Below, piece by piece: positions 11,871 to 24,800 of a stretch of 64,000 nucleotides of DNA (position 1 is the first letter of the stretch; the number at the start of each line of letters is the position of its first letter). Made by a program: the position numbers and the translations under genes. This DNA comes from Deuterostichococcus epilithicus (taxonomy: Eukaryota > Chlorophyta > Trebouxiophyceae > Prasiolales > Stichococcaceae). The stretch lies in assembly GCA_033439295.1 (NCBI GenBank), contig JAVTLE010000023.1, forward strand, positions 4,252,530 to 4,316,529. The letters are read 5' to 3'. The notes under the pieces are model-generated. The model saw nothing but the letters and a program-made list of their open reading frames with translations. It was not told the origin of the DNA and did not search any database.

Positions 11871-14800
11871 TGCGCTGAGGGTGTCTCCTCAGGCCTATTT
11901 TTTCTCAGCGCTTGCAGAAGGAATATTGCGTGCACCCTGCCTAAACTCAGCTGAGCCTTCCATTGACCTGGTGCCGCCTCATGCGCGCGCCTGAAGTTCC
12001 GTGTCATGTACATGACTTTGAAGATTCCACGAGATCTGCATGCAGAGCTCTGTGCCGAGAGCCAAAATCTCCCCTGGTGAGTCCACCCTACTCGTTTGAA
12101 CGTTTCCATGTTGCCGACTTATGATGAGGTATGGCTTCCTGCGCAGGTCCCGGCGGTCTGCCTGGCAGCGACGCTAACCATTAGCGCGTTTGGAGGCCCA
12201 ATGCTTTGTGCGTACCCTCCTATTCATCTGCGGCGACATAGTGGATCAGCAAGCGAAGCAATGGCGGCGCTGCAAACTGGGTTTGCATTTATTGAAGTAC
12301 ATATCATGCTGAGTGATCATTCGGCTGGTGCATGTTCCACACCATCAAATCAGCTCAGAGAGGCGTCGGGCGTGAACGGCGTCGGGCGTGAACGTTGACC
12401 TAGTCCCCGACTGCTGTTTAGGTATGTAAATGGACCAGACAGCCGTGGTTCCAATGGCGTCTCCTGTAAACTCTATCAAACCGTGTTGCAGGTGGCCTTC
12501 AACATTCATTTAGTAGTTCGAGAACAAGCTCACGTTGTACTGTGCAGCATCTTTCCTTTGCATAAGATATATTTTATATAGGGACCATCTGGGCGGCCAT
12601 AGGTACCTCACACCGTCACACGCACATGCAACTTCCGAATCTGGGCAGCCTTTCAACAAACATCAATAGATCTAGCATACCGTACGTGCGACCATCGCAG
12701 TGGAGACGCACACATGCGCGGCGATCCCTGCGCCCACCTTTGCCATAACTGCTGAACCATAACCGCGGGCAATGGTGCATTCTCAGTTGTGGTGACGCTA
12801 CCAGGACGCTGCACAGCAGCCCAGCAGCTGGTACGGCGCTGAGGACGCGCCACTGCAGCCGCTGTCGCCATTGACTAGACCGCTGCAGCCGCAGGCCAAC
12901 CCCGCAGTCGATGGCGGCTGCTCGCCCACCATCCTGTGCAGCCATAGCAACATGCTGCTTGCCGGTGGCCGCCGCAAAGGAAATGTTGGCGCCCAGGCCG
13001 CTGGGTCGGGCGGTGCTGCTACCTGCCGGCTAAGCGCCCTTGCCCATCTCCTGCGCGCGTGACATGTCGCTGTTGCCACTAGCTACATCAGACGTAAATG
13101 GCATATGCTGCGTTGCACGCAACAGCCCCACGGCCGCAGGCTCAGATAAATTCTGATGCAGGAAGTGATGCGGTTGGCTGGGCAGAGTGCATAATACCCA
13201 TAGCGCGCTCCAAGCGCCGCAGGTAATTTCTAGATCATCAGTGACAAGCGTGGTCTGGGATATGTCAAAGACAAAATGGAACTAGACAACACACTATTTA
13301 CGTCCTTGAGGTTGATACAGATGTGACCCGGGGGTGCACGACCTGGTGGAGCCTGCCCAGCAGCAACATGCAGATCTGCCAACGAATGCCGGGCACTTGG
13401 CACATTCACTCTTTCGTGGCCTGATGCGAAGACAACCACAAGATCCTGGAGACTCCGGGCCTGAAACCGGGAGCTAGACAGTCGCTTCTCAAGGGGGTGT
13501 CCATCAGAAGCATTTACAAGACGTCCACGGTCAGCAGGCATACCTGACATATGGCCTGCGTGTGCTCGTGCTGCACCGCCGGATCCGCCTCCAGCTCACC
13601 GCCTCCAGCTCGCACGCTTGCCTGAGATGGCTCATGAAAGCGATGTCACTTGTACACCGGTGTGCAGCGGGGGCGGCCCCGCCTGGCATTGCTATCTTGA
13701 ACATTGTGATACTACCGCCGGCAACTGCTATTATCAGTTTCTGGCTGTCGACAGGCTCTTGAAGGTTCTGCCAGGCGTGACTCAGAGCTGCAGTACTGAC
13801 TAGTCAGACGGCGGAGGCTCTTCATTGACGAGCCGGTGTAGAGCGGATTGGTGCGGTACCGCTCCCCAGCCTGCAACGGCTGGCGGGAAGCTTGCCCAAT
13901 AGCCTATATGTGGTGGAGCAGCTGGAGGGAAGGCTGAGGCCCATTTGTATGCTCCCATGCCACTGCACTGACAGCCCTCGCTGTGTCCCTGACAGGAGGC
14001 TTGTCGGGCATGGAGTATAGCTGCAATTGGACCATAAAGCAGCTTCAGGTGCGGGTGGCAAGCCGTGGGCGCTGTATGGTGTATGTCGTCCTCATGTGGA
14101 CCCCCATGTGCGCATTTTGGCTGCTCCAATATGCATGTCCTCGACCAACCCGTCGGCCATGGTGCTCCCGAGCGCCGCCAGCTGAATGTTGAACATCGCC
14201 ATTAGCATTGAACGCTCGGCGCTCTTGCACTGGCAACCCCTCAAACACAGGCCGGATGTGTTGATGCGATCAAAGTCAGCAAATGGACTAGTGAGCGTGC
14301 ACTAGCGCTCAACTAGCGGCTTGTAGGAACCACACAATAGGATGTCTGTCAGCTCTGACCTTGACGGCTTCTCCCACGATGTACAAAGCTCACCAGCGGC
14401 GCTTTTCACGCAGCTTGAGCTGACTGTAGCGGAGATGCGGATCGAGGCAGCCAAAATGTGCACGTGGGCGTCCACTTGAGTACGACATGCACCACAGCAC
14501 GCCTGCGCCCGGCGACCGCTCGCACACCTGTAGCTGCTTCAAGCTCCAGTTGATGTTATCATTGCATGTCCAAATTTCCGCTTGTCAGGGATACAACGGA
14601 GGCTTTCGGTGCAGTGGCAAGTATAAATACAAGAGATCCTCCGTCGCCCGTCCAGCTGCTCATTGCTACGTCCACCCTAGTTGCTGGGCAAGCCAATTGA
14701 GGCAAGGCGAAAGTGCAGCCATGCGCTTCAAGACCGGAGTTGACAACACGCAGAAGTATCTCGAGAGAAGCATGCAAATGTCTGCGGATGAGCGACTGCG

Positions 14801-16804
14801 GCTACCCTATCTCCATTACCCTGCAACAGAGCATGCATGCGGGCCGCCTTGAGCTAGGCGCCCGCACCATCTTCTCTACAAGTGCGTCTTTGAACGTGGC
14901 CTGGCCTCTCGATGAGACATGTGGTCTACTACACAACAGATGGTATGGTACAGCTTCACCTCTGCACCCACCAGACAAAACATGAGTATGCAAGTGGAGG
15001 AGGCACCTGCATAGCGGCGCTCAAGGGCATCGGCAAAGCGGTGTGACAGATGCGGGCGCTGTGCTAGCCTGCGACCATCTCCATTGCAAGCGCAAGGCGA
15101 GGTTACTCTGCCTGCATCGTGCACCAAGGCCTGCTACTTACAAGAACACAAGCTAGGCTGACGCCAAATTGCCGGCTGCCGCAAGAAGGCGGCGACTGAA
15201 ACTGCAAAGGCTATGCGCCTGCGCTGCACCTGCGCCTCAAGCCTGTTGTGTGCCAACGTCTGCCCTCGCTGTTTAGGTGTCGCGCCTGCATGGGCAGGAT
15301 TGTGGCGGGCGGTACTGGTCAAGAAGAAGGGGGGTTGCTGTAAACCCGTTCACCATACTAATGGTATAGTGTGGTGCAACAGTTTTCGTCCTCACTTGCA
15401 AACCTGCAAATTGCAAAATGCAAAGCAAAATTCATAGCACTTGGCTCAGTGCGGTTCTGGCTGTGCCCCGCCCAGTGCCAGAAAGCCCTGACACTGGGGA
15501 ATGCTTCTGGACACATGGGGCATGAATCCCCTGTCCGACGTGGAGGGTTCTGGAGTAGGGTTCTTTAATAGACAATATAAACAGAAGTGTGCCCGCCCTG
15601 TGGTACACACCCCCATGTTTGAGGGCTGCCTGTGGCGGTTCCAGCAATCTGATGGCGCCGCCCTCCTAGCCAGCAGTAGAATCACTTCCAGAATCCTGAT
15701 TGTGGGGCGCTGCGCCGCAGCAAACGCCTCCCGCAGCCGCGACAGCCGAAACTGGGTGATTGGAGACGGCCAGAAAGAAAGGGCAAACGTTCCCTTTCCC
15801 AAAAGTGGTGCTTCAGCAGTGATGGCAGCGTTGCAGCGTCCCCCACCACCCTGCATGTGTTGCTTACACTCATGTCCCTATTTTGTTGGCCGGTGCCCCC
15901 GCAGCCTCGCGCTGTGCACGGCGCCGCTGCCGGCCGGACCGAGCCATGTCACCATCTGTCGTTGCCAGCCTTTGAAAGGGTGACACCTGGCGGCCCACCT
16001 TTCGCTTGACCAATCGCCCCTGGCCGTGCCCTTTTCACAGGAGCTCGGTGAAAGGGTCTAGTAGCACGACTGAATCAGCGGCCGGCTGCCAAGCTGTGCA
16101 ACAGCCGCTTCAATTTTTAATTTCAGCCCAGCTGTCAGACAAGGGACGAAAACTTTTGCACCGGACTTTATATATTCTGGAAATGTTGCTAACTCGTGGC
16201 CAGATCCTGGCATGAGGGCCGGCCATCTAGCCGTGCCAAGCCTGCTGAGGATTGATGAGAAGGGAATCTCAACATGGCAGCATACCAGCCAGCATGCAAT
16301 TGCTACAGATGCATGGACTGCGGAAAAACAGGCGTCATCCATGTTGAATCACGTCTTTTGCGCCGCCTGATCGAAGGATATGCAAGATTTTTAATGCACC
16401 ATGCCCCTCCGAGTTGCAGGTGCAGCGGAGAGGATGCATCACGGGAGACCTGCCGCGTGCTGTGTCAGCAATCTCGGGGCCTCGCGGCGGCACTTGAGCT
16501 GCAGGCCAGCGCTGCCAGGCGGCTGTTGGAGGGGAAGTGCTTGCCTGGAGGTGCCGATGCTGTCGTTTTGTACGATAGCGAGTTGCTGGAGCCCTCGCCG
16601 CCAGGCGTGCTCTTCCGGCAAAGTCGCAAGCATCGTACTTGTGGGCTTCAACCGTGACCGGTTCAGGTGCGGCATACCATCACGCATATCAGCCGGTCGT
16701 TGAAGAATTGTGGCAACGCATCGTTCATCAACAATCGCCGTATTGGGATGCCGCTGTCAAAACGCCGACAAAACGCCGGGCAAAAGACGTGTGCTTCACG
16801 TATG
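11871..16804. other. Gene-poor interval downstream of APT
   Basis: About 4.9 kb with no exon chain I can support on either strand. Only short frames without recognisable motifs occur. A 16-base tandem pair lies near 12362-12394 (GGCGTCGGGCGTGAAC twice). AT-rich sequence around 12560-12585 could be a promoter remnant or nothing. Fast-evolving or lineage-specific exons cannot be excluded by eye. Confidence 0.4.
16754..16785 (-). terminator. RNA polymerase III terminator T-runs
   Basis: Downstream of the tRNA in its own direction lie three T4 runs, the first at 16785-16782, 20 bases past the tRNA 3' end. The other two are embedded in a repeated CGGCGTTTTG. Short T-runs are the standard Pol III stop signal. 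Confidence 0.6.
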
Positions 16805-16915
16805 TGCTCCCAGTGAGGATCGAACTCACGACCTCTGGATTGCTCCGCCGCCGGAAGGGGGAGAGGGGGGAAGGGATTATGAGACCAACGCTCTAACCAT
16901 CTGAGCTATGGAAGC
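16805..16915 (-). tRNA. tRNA-Met (CAU), elongator type, with intron
   Basis: Read on the minus strand, the acceptor arms GCTTCCA and TGGGAGC pair (one G-U), followed by A73. The D stem is GCTC/GAGC with loop AGATGGTTA. The anticodon arm is TTGGT-CTCATAA-TCCAG with anticodon CAT at 16881-16879. The T arm is GTGAG-TTCGATC-CTCAC. A 37-base intron interrupts the anticodon loop at the usual position after base 37, as is normal for nuclear elongator tRNA-Met of plants and algae. The 31-39 U-U opposition is also seen in plant elongator tRNA-Met. The CCA end is not encoded, fitting a nuclear gene. The mature tRNA is about 74 nt. Confidence 0.93.
16840..16876 (-). other. tRNA-Met intron, pyrimidine-rich
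   Basis: A 37-base insertion between the CTCATAA loop and the 3' half of the anticodon stem. In the tRNA sense it begins with a long C/T tract and ends CGGCGGCGGAGCA. The boundaries may shift by one base. Confidence 0.8.
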
Positions 16916-17173
16916 ATGTCATTTGTACCATTCAGAAGATATACATAGCCAATATATTGGTGAGAGTTTTCTGGCGGCTGACAAAAGGCGTGCAATGTAA
17001 ACAATGGGCGCTCGCCAGGGGCGAGACGCGAGTTTGATCGGAAGGGGCCAGCCGAAAGGGAGCAGCCCGGTCGCTAATAGGGCGGGCCGAGGAATGGCAG
17101 CACCCTGTAGCGAAAACGGCCACAGCAAATGACGCATCGCAGCATGCAGCAGCTGGCATGGCATGCTCGTGCT

Positions 17174-17592
17174 CAGGGTTGCACCGCACGTCACTTTACA
17201 CTGACGTGCGGCCGTGCGCACGCGTGCGCACCGCGTGCGCACGTCACACGGCAGGGAACGGCACTTTCGCACGGCTGCTTATGTTAATCCCCCAGGGGAA
17301 TGAAGAAACAGGCTGCGCTGGGCCATAACAGGCTGAACAATGCATACAACCTCACTGCACATATATTTTATGCGTTGAGATGATGTATGCAACATGTCAA
17401 ACGGTCTTGATGTGCAGTTGCGTCTCATTTGCAGCCGCAGTAACATGCCGGCAGCTGTTGTCTAGCTGGATAACATCACTGTCTGACAGCGTCTGACAAC
17501 GTGCGCACGGCAGTGCTCACCGCCGTGCGGCCGTGCGCACGCGTGCGGAACGCGTGCGCGTGCGCACGCGTGCGCCGTGCGGTGCAACCCTG
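17174..17592. mobile_element. TIR element copy A, hAT-like non-autonomous (MITE-like)
   Basis: A 419-base segment bounded by a perfect 17-base terminal inverted repeat, CAGGGTTGCACCGCACG and its reverse complement. CAGGG/CCCTG ends resemble hAT transposons. Just inside both ends are many GTGCGCAC/CGTGCG subterminal motifs. There is no coding capacity. The right subterminal region holds two GTCTGACA-type motifs, which recur in copy B at the opposite end. A 7-base match TCGTGCT is found next to both ends but offset by two bases, so the target-site duplication is not clean. Confidence 0.65.
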
Positions 17593-19039
17593 CGTCGTGC
17601 TATCACGGTCGCAGGACACACCAGATAGCAAATTAGCACGCTCCAGGACATTCACGGCTCGGGGTGTGGCGAAAATCATGAAGATGTGCATGACAGTCAA
17701 CGCGACGTGAAGGTTCCACGCCGAAAGCACTCGCACATCACTGCAGAAGCATTTGTGAAATGTGCTGAAACAAGCAGGCGCGATTTCCAGGTCGGCTGCT
17801 GAGCATCCCTGCACAGGCACAGCCGGGAGGATGGCTGGGGATTCAAAAGTCCAAATTTTCCCCCCGTCGTTGATCTCTCCGAAACGCCCCTTATGCAATC
17901 TGCCTCAGCGCGCAGCGGCTGCCAGCTGCAGCAGCCGTGCAACCTGCCAGCGGACTGCTCTGCAGCCCTGAAGCCTCCAAATCACAGTCTGCGTCTGGCA
18001 ATCGCGAATACTACCCTCGTTATAAGGTGGGTTTCATAGGACGGATGTGCTTCCCCGTTCTATGGAAATTCGTACTAAGGGCGCGAGAACGATTCTTACA
18101 TCAACTCGCCAAATCTTACAACGCCGGCTGCCGGGGGGCCGTTCGCACGGCCAGCCGCAGCGCGAGGCACCTGCCTCACGCAAGGTCTGCATACTGGCCC
18201 AAGGAGCAGCTGACGGACCACGGAAGACCCGAAGACGCAGACTGCAACCGGCAGCAGGCGTGAGAGGTTTCCCGTCGACGACTCTTAGGGTTTACTACGG
18301 CCAAGCGGAAAACTTGAGTGCATAAGTTTGAATCACCGAAGGTGATCAAACTAAAGCGGCGGGGCGAGCCGGCCAGTCAAACGCGGGAAAGTAGGCGTTG
18401 AGTCACGTTGTGTCTTGGGGCTGTCAGGAAATTTTCAATCTGTGCTGCCGTGCCTTGCACACGACGTTTGCAGCCCGAAATCAATATTTTTTTGGGGCAG
18501 CGGCTACCGCCCAAATCTGCGGGGCGCACGGGCCGGCGCTTAGCATGTGGCCCTATCTGAAACGTACCATACCCTCCATCGTCAACACACAGTCGTGCCG
18601 GCTGGCGGCCCTCTTCCCCTCGTGGTAGCAGGAGACATAAGGGGTGAAATGCAGTCGGGACAGCTACCGTGTGCCCTATGAGAACGGTTGGTGCAAACCC
18701 TTGCCTTGCAGCTGCCGCTGCCAGCAGAGGCAGCTCGGCCCAAGAGTGGCACAGCTCATTGCTAACGCCGCCGCGGTCACAAGAGAATTACGGTGGCAAT
18801 GAAGGCTGCCATGCCTGATGCTGGCAATGGCGGTGTTCAGCCCACCTTGCAGCCGCCCTTGCAACGCCCCACTTGAAGGTCCCTTTTGCAGCGCCCTAGC
18901 GAGGCCAAAGCGGCGTACAACCAGCGCCCCAGGCCCGTCACGGCTAAGGCGGCCCTCTTTGTGCGCCTTAAAATGATTCGGATTTTAGCTTGTTGCGCTC
19001 AACCGCGGCGCGATCATGGCCTGAAGCTGCAATTGCCGC
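17593..19039. other. Interval between the two TIR elements
   Basis: No gene recognised. A short hairpin-forming ATCACCGAAGGTGAT lies near 18333-18347. Otherwise unremarkable. Confidence 0.3.
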
Positions 19040-19442
19040 CAGGGTTGCACCGAACGTCGCATGTGTCCGAACGTGCACGCTTTCGGCACCCGTGCGCATG
19101 GCCACCGGGCATTGCTATGCAAACGGTGTCAGACGGTGTCAGATAGTGATGTAGTTTAAACGGCTCGACTAGGCAACAGCTGCTGGGGCTGCAAAAGAGG
19201 CGCAACTACACATTGCAACATTAGAAGCCGACATCATATAGACGCACAAGATGCATGTACAGTGAGGTTGCATGCATTGTCCGGTCTGTCTTGGCCAAGC
19301 GCGGCCCCTTTTCACATTCCCCTGAGCAATCGAAGACGCTGGCATGCGACAGTTCCGTTTTCTGCTGTGCGCAAGGCGCGTGCGTTCCGGATGCGTACGC
19401 ACGGCCGCACGGCAGTGAAGTGTGCCGTTTGGTGCAACCCTG
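19040..19442. mobile_element. TIR element copy B, same family, opposite orientation
   Basis: A 403-base segment with ends CAGGGTTGCACCGAACG and, reversed, CAGGGTTGCACCAAACG. Its left end carries the tandem GGTGTCAGACGGTGTCAGAT and AGTGATG motifs that copy A carries at its right end. Its right end carries CACTGCCGTGCGGCCGTGCG, matching copy A's left end. So A and B are one element inserted in opposite directions about 1.4 kb apart. Flanking 8-mers ATTGCCGC and ATTTTTGC match at 5 of 8 positions, possibly a decayed target duplication. No open frame is seen. Confidence 0.62.
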
Positions 19443-21827
19443 ATTTTTGCAACCGCTGTTTGCCGTAGCCAGCGCAACATCAATCACCGCGTGCCACCAG
19501 GCCCTGATTCTCAGGGTACCAAACACGCAAAGCCCGGCGCGTGTCACGGAGGCGCTGCGGCGCCATGGCACTTTGGTGCAAAAATTGCAAGGAGGCAGAC
19601 CTGGATGGCCAGTCGCGGCGGGACGCTCACTGGACGACCTTTGATGAAAGCAACAACCGCAGCAGGGATCCACTCAAGTTTTTTAAGCTAGTTGTCTCGG
19701 AGGGCACCATTGCAGCTTGCCGAGTCGACATCCAGCCGCTTCACCCCGACGACCTTCCGGTGGCGACGGGCGGCCAGATGGTTGCTCCGCCAGCCGTCTG
19801 TGCCGGCAGCAGCTCTGGCAGCGGGGCGGTGCCACTGGCCACTTCTCGCCTCACCCAAGCGACCAGCACGGCGCACTTTGGTTGCCAGCCCCGACTGCCG
19901 GCGTGCCAGCCTTAGTCAACCCTTCAATAACCGCCGCATGCGCCGCCACGCCGCCACCAGAGCCGGCTCCGCATGGTTGGGGAGTTGGAGCGGGGGCAGC
20001 CCAGCCGGGCATGCACGCCGGTACATTGGTTGGTGGTGATCTTGAGTTGAGGACTGCTAGTAACAACAAGGCCAGCTACGCCGCCATCTGGGGTGTTGCC
20101 GTTCTTTTGCTGCCCGCCAAAGTCAAGGCAATGGCTGCGACAGTGCCAGGCCTTGCAGCATCGAAGATCCCCTGCACGTCCGCCATGACGAGCATCTTCG
20201 CTACCGCCGGCAGCACCTGCGGGGGCGCCCGCCACATGTTGAATGACGATGTCTTCGATAATTGCTGCAATCGGAAGTGAAGTTGACAACTGCTGGAGTT
20301 GCAATATGAGCTAGCTGCCGTAGCAAGAACGACCAGATTGCTGCAGTGCCCACGTTTGCCATGTGGTTCACATACTTCATTGAATGCAAGTCGTCTGCGC
20401 TTCTTGCCCAGAGCCGCCGCTAGCATAAATTCCCGGGATCCTCACCCTCCTTGTGCAGCAGCATGATGCTTGAAGTTCGGCAAAATATGCTGGAACAGTC
20501 CGCAGCCCACACTGCGGGGTGCTGCAGCAGCAGTGTCGCAGTCACAAGCGAAACAATGACAGTGTCTGGCCGACTGTGGACAGGCGGCGGGCCGCAGGTC
20601 CAGAAGCAGCGCTGCGCTAGCGACACAAACGCCGAGAGCCACGGCTTCCGGCCTTCCGACCCACTCAATCCGTCATCAACTAAACTCTATCACAGTCCGA
20701 GGACTGAATAAACAAGCTGGTCGAATGAAACACAATTCTCTTGCTGGGGCGGAAGCTCATGTTGCCGTCTGTGGCGTAACTTCGTCGCTTTTGAGGATGC
20801 ATACTGCTGGCCGCTGCGACACCGAGGCCTCGCTCAAATCAAGCGCTAGAAGTGTGTTGTGACTGGCGTGGCAGCAAGCGGTCGTGCAGACGGCATGATG
20901 AGCCCCTAGCTAGGCAGGCTGGCACAGTGGGGCGCACTGCCAACAGGGCAACGGCGGCAGTGCTCGGTGTGGGACCCCAAACGGGACCCCGTCCTGTAAG
21001 CTTCTGGCTAACTTATAATGAGTCGCTGAGGAATGTCAAATGGAAATACCTGGATCCCAACCATGCGGGATCGAAGTCTGACTACCGGTTTGAATCGATA
21101 TCATCAGTCCCAAAGCTGGTGTGCGCTTGATGGGTATTAGGTATGGGTAACAATCAAGCTTCCCAAACTTCCGGACCTCATTTTCAATGCAGATCGCGTC
21201 TGTCAGCAAACAGAGGGAGCTTGCAGCAAGTCGACTTTAGGGCGGCAACCAAGGAGATGACAGATGTATTTTCCAAAGCAACCACTGGCTGCTGCCTGAG
21301 TGTTGACCTTGATGCCTTCGAACGACATATGGGGTTGCGTATTTCCGGTCCTAATGCTCCAACTTATTCCGTTGGCCTTGTGTCGTCTTGTGGCCTTGCA
21401 TCTTTCTGATTCCGGGTCACCTGAACACACATTTCAGCGTATCTCCTCCTCATGAAACTGAAGCTTTAGGCGCAAACGTTGAAAAAGGGCAAACATGGAC
21501 ACAAGTTCAATCTGCGAGGAGAAGGCTCGTTGCACTCAGCAAAGATACACAAGCAAACTCTTTGAAAACCACAAAAATACCTGGTGGGTTCAGAACAAAT
21601 GCATATTGTCGTAAACGCCACCGTTTCTGCCTACGCCCAAACGCCCCGGCAGGTACGGCCAGGCAAATAGTAGGTCTCACCGCTGCAAACATGACCCGCC
21701 TCTCTTCAGGGTTCAGTCCCGGTCTACAAGGATGTCACCGCCTCAATGTGCCCGCCTATTCCATACTCAAGGTGTTGCGGCATCCAAAATCATATCTGAA
21801 CGAACATTCACTGCTGTAATACGTACC
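19443..21827. other. Gene-poor interval between TIR element B and methyltransferase 3' end
   Basis: Contains open frames (for example 19541-19915 plus, with an N-terminal CKNC pair, and 19717-20280 plus) but no motif or splice context supports them as genes. The methyltransferase 3' UTR should occupy the right edge. Confidence 0.3.
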
Positions 21828-24800
21828 TCAGACGGGGCGAAAGCCGCGAGTGGCACGATTTGATGTCGAGAAGGCGTACCCCGAGACGCGGGCAGTGTCG
21901 TCGGCGGCCGCCTGTAGTCGCTCCACCGTCTCATAGAAGCGCAGCCCTGCTACCAGACCCACAACCGTGGGTTCCTGATGACATAAGGTGTTTCAAGGTG
22001 GTCAAGCTGGGGCCTGCAGGCCCACCCATTCCATCAAGCTTGAGCTACTGTGCTGTTGCTGCCCATGCGCCAGGTGGCATGCACCTCGCGCATCATCATC
22101 AAACATGCGAAGCATTTGCCGCAGCCGCAGTCAGGCCACGCACGCAATCCGGGTGGTTGGAGGCTGTGATGTCCGAGGGTGCGACCAATGGGTCACAATG
22201 CTGCCTCAGTCGCACCTGAGGCGGCGCCCGGTTGCAGCGCGCGTGTCACCACCACGATGATGTTGTGCTGCCAGGCGGTGCTGATGGTATAGGCGAGGCC
22301 CTGCGGCAGGCCGCCGGGCCGCAGCGGCGGCACGAGCGCGTCCCTGTGGGTGCAAGACCTCTGCTCGAGAAGCGCTTCCACAATATGGGAGAGAAACTTT
22401 CCAGGCAAAGAGCAGAGCGATGTGTGTCGATATTGCAAGGCGCCTGTTCAATGGTGTGGAAAGCCTGCAGCGCCATTCAATGTGGAGGCTCGTCGTGAGC
22501 CACGCCGGCGGGCTTCCACACTGCATGGCTGCAAGGCGGCTTATAGTTTTAAAATCGCGATTTCGTCCCGACATTATTTTGACACTCAGTTCACTTGGTG
22601 AAATGAGTGTCAGTCCGACGCACTTGAAGGCCTGGGAGATGCGCACGACGGCGGCGCCCGCGGGGCTGTCCTCGCTGAAGCCGGGGCCGCCGCCGCGGCC
22701 GCCGCCCCGCAGCAGCTGGCCTAGCGACGCCAGCGGCCCGCCGGGGCCGCCGCCGTGCAGGTTAAGGATCGCGGTGCCGTGCTCCGGGTGGAGCGCCGCC
22801 GCCAGGTCCGCCAGAAATTCTGCAGCAGTGCTACCTCTACTTATGATTCTATATCTTCTAGCAAGCAGAGGCGTCTGCTCAGTGTTTCGTTATGTTCAGA
22901 CCGGCAGAAGCGCACGAGCCCTGCTGCACAGGTGGAACAATTATTTGGCCTACCGGCCATCGTGTGGGCCGCTGGCGGCGGCGCGGCGTGGCCGCTACTC
23001 AACGAGGGCTGCAGCAGAGTGCACCCACTGCATAGCTGGCAGTTGCTGGTGTATCGAGGGGACGTGACACAAGACAGGGCTCTTTCAACTTGCACAAGCT
23101 CTGTCCAGGTCTTTGTCCAGGGCTCTGCGCTCTGTCAACCCGCATGTCATGCGCACCTGGAGACGACAGGGAGGGCGGCGTCACGTCGGCGCCGTCAAAC
23201 ACGTCCAACACCGCGAGGTCTATGCTGCCGGGCGCTTTGGCTGCCTGGCTGGCGATGTATGCCGCTGCGTCCGCCTCCACGACAGACAGCCCCGGCCTGT
23301 AAACAGGGCTGTAAAAGAGTATGGATACCAGATTCAATAACAACAGATACAAGAAGGTATGGTGCGGAAAAACTTTGGCAAGTGAAAGGCTGTGCGCAAC
23401 AGGTGCTTGGATGGTCGGCTGGCGTGGCGGACTAACTTCCGATTGAGATGCGTCGTAACGGTTGTGATACCGCATGGCTGCATGCCGAATTCTGACGCAG
23501 GCTGGCGTGCAGGTTCTTATGACTCGCCTATCCGCAGGGAAGCCCATGGCTTCTCGTGCTGCGCTGATGACCACCGGATCAAGGTCGATGGTGTCGACCT
23601 GCATACGACAGAGGCTCGTCAGAAAACACCGAGGCATGTCTTTTGTGTCTGATGTCTCCGGTACTCGTCAACATCCCAGTCTTCAGGACGGATAAGTTTG
23701 GAGAGTGGGACCCTGCAGCTCCCTTCGGTATCCAATAGCTATGATTTCTGAGGCGGTGGTGAGCTGCAGTCGCATCACTGGGACCACCAGCAGTGTTTTC
23801 CACCTGCAGCTGGGGGAAGTGGTGCGCTAGGAACATCGGAATGCTGCCGCCGCCCATGCCAATGCATGCTGCGCGACCGATGGCGGCGCTCGCACTGTCC
23901 CGCGATCGCGCCCAGTGCTGCAGGCCGGCCGCACCGGTTATTGATGCCGCTGCACGAATGGCATTGCCGCATCAGAGGACCAACAGCGTTTTCTTTTTGA
24001 TGCACAAGCCCTGCAGTAGCTTGGAGGCGCCAAGGCTGCTGCAGCGTCAGCAATCTTGCGGCAGTACCCTGAGGTTGCTGTCCTGTGAGGCGGAAACCCT
24101 GCCAATGCAAGACATGTGAGAGTTGAGAGGTGTTTGCGGGTGCAAGCGCGGCGCGGTAGCTGGGCCATATGCACCCGCGGCGTGGCTGCCGTGCCAATGC
24201 ATTTAGTTGCATTGGGCTGCAGCCTCACATCGCAAAACATCAGGGTGTCAGCTGCTGGGACCCGAGCACTGGACGAGCACGCCGCTGGATTGCAACAACC
24301 GTGCAACTTGTCTCCAATTCGCAGCTGCCATGCTGGCCCACACTTGCATTCATGCATTCACCTGCCGAAGCCATTGCCTTAGTGTACTCAAATCCCAGGC
24401 AGCGCGGGTCCGCGACGAGCACCGGCGCGGCGGAGGCGCCGGCGCCGGCGGCGTCGCCGCCGCCCCGTGCAGCAGCGGCGTGCACGCGCGCCACGCTCTG
24501 CCGCGTGGCGTCGTTGAAGCGCAGCACCCGCCACTGCTCCGGCAGCTCAGTGGCGCTGCCCGCCACGCGGGACGCCGCGTGGGCGGTCACAATCACCTGC
24601 GTGCAAAAGGGGCGGCGGTTTGCCTCGTTGGGTTGCAAACCGGCTGGTTGAGAGTGGTGCAGTCCGTGAGACTGTTTTCTGATCGTTGCGGGCAGGACAT
24701 TGCGGGTAGGAAGTGCTGAACTGTCATAGCGCAGCACAGCGCGGCATAGCACGGCTGAACACCTCGCCGTTGCCGAGCGTAGAGTGCTGCCGGAAGACCG

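Noticed and set aside
17174-17592. CRISPR-like or satellite array, because of repeated GTGCGCAC words
   Set aside because: Spacing is irregular, there are no unique spacers, and the words lie inside both ends of a TIR element.
19541-19915. Plus-strand frame next to TIR element B as a transposase remnant
   Set aside because: A single CKNC pair is not enough to call a BED zinc finger, and no hAT catalytic or dimerisation sequence follows.
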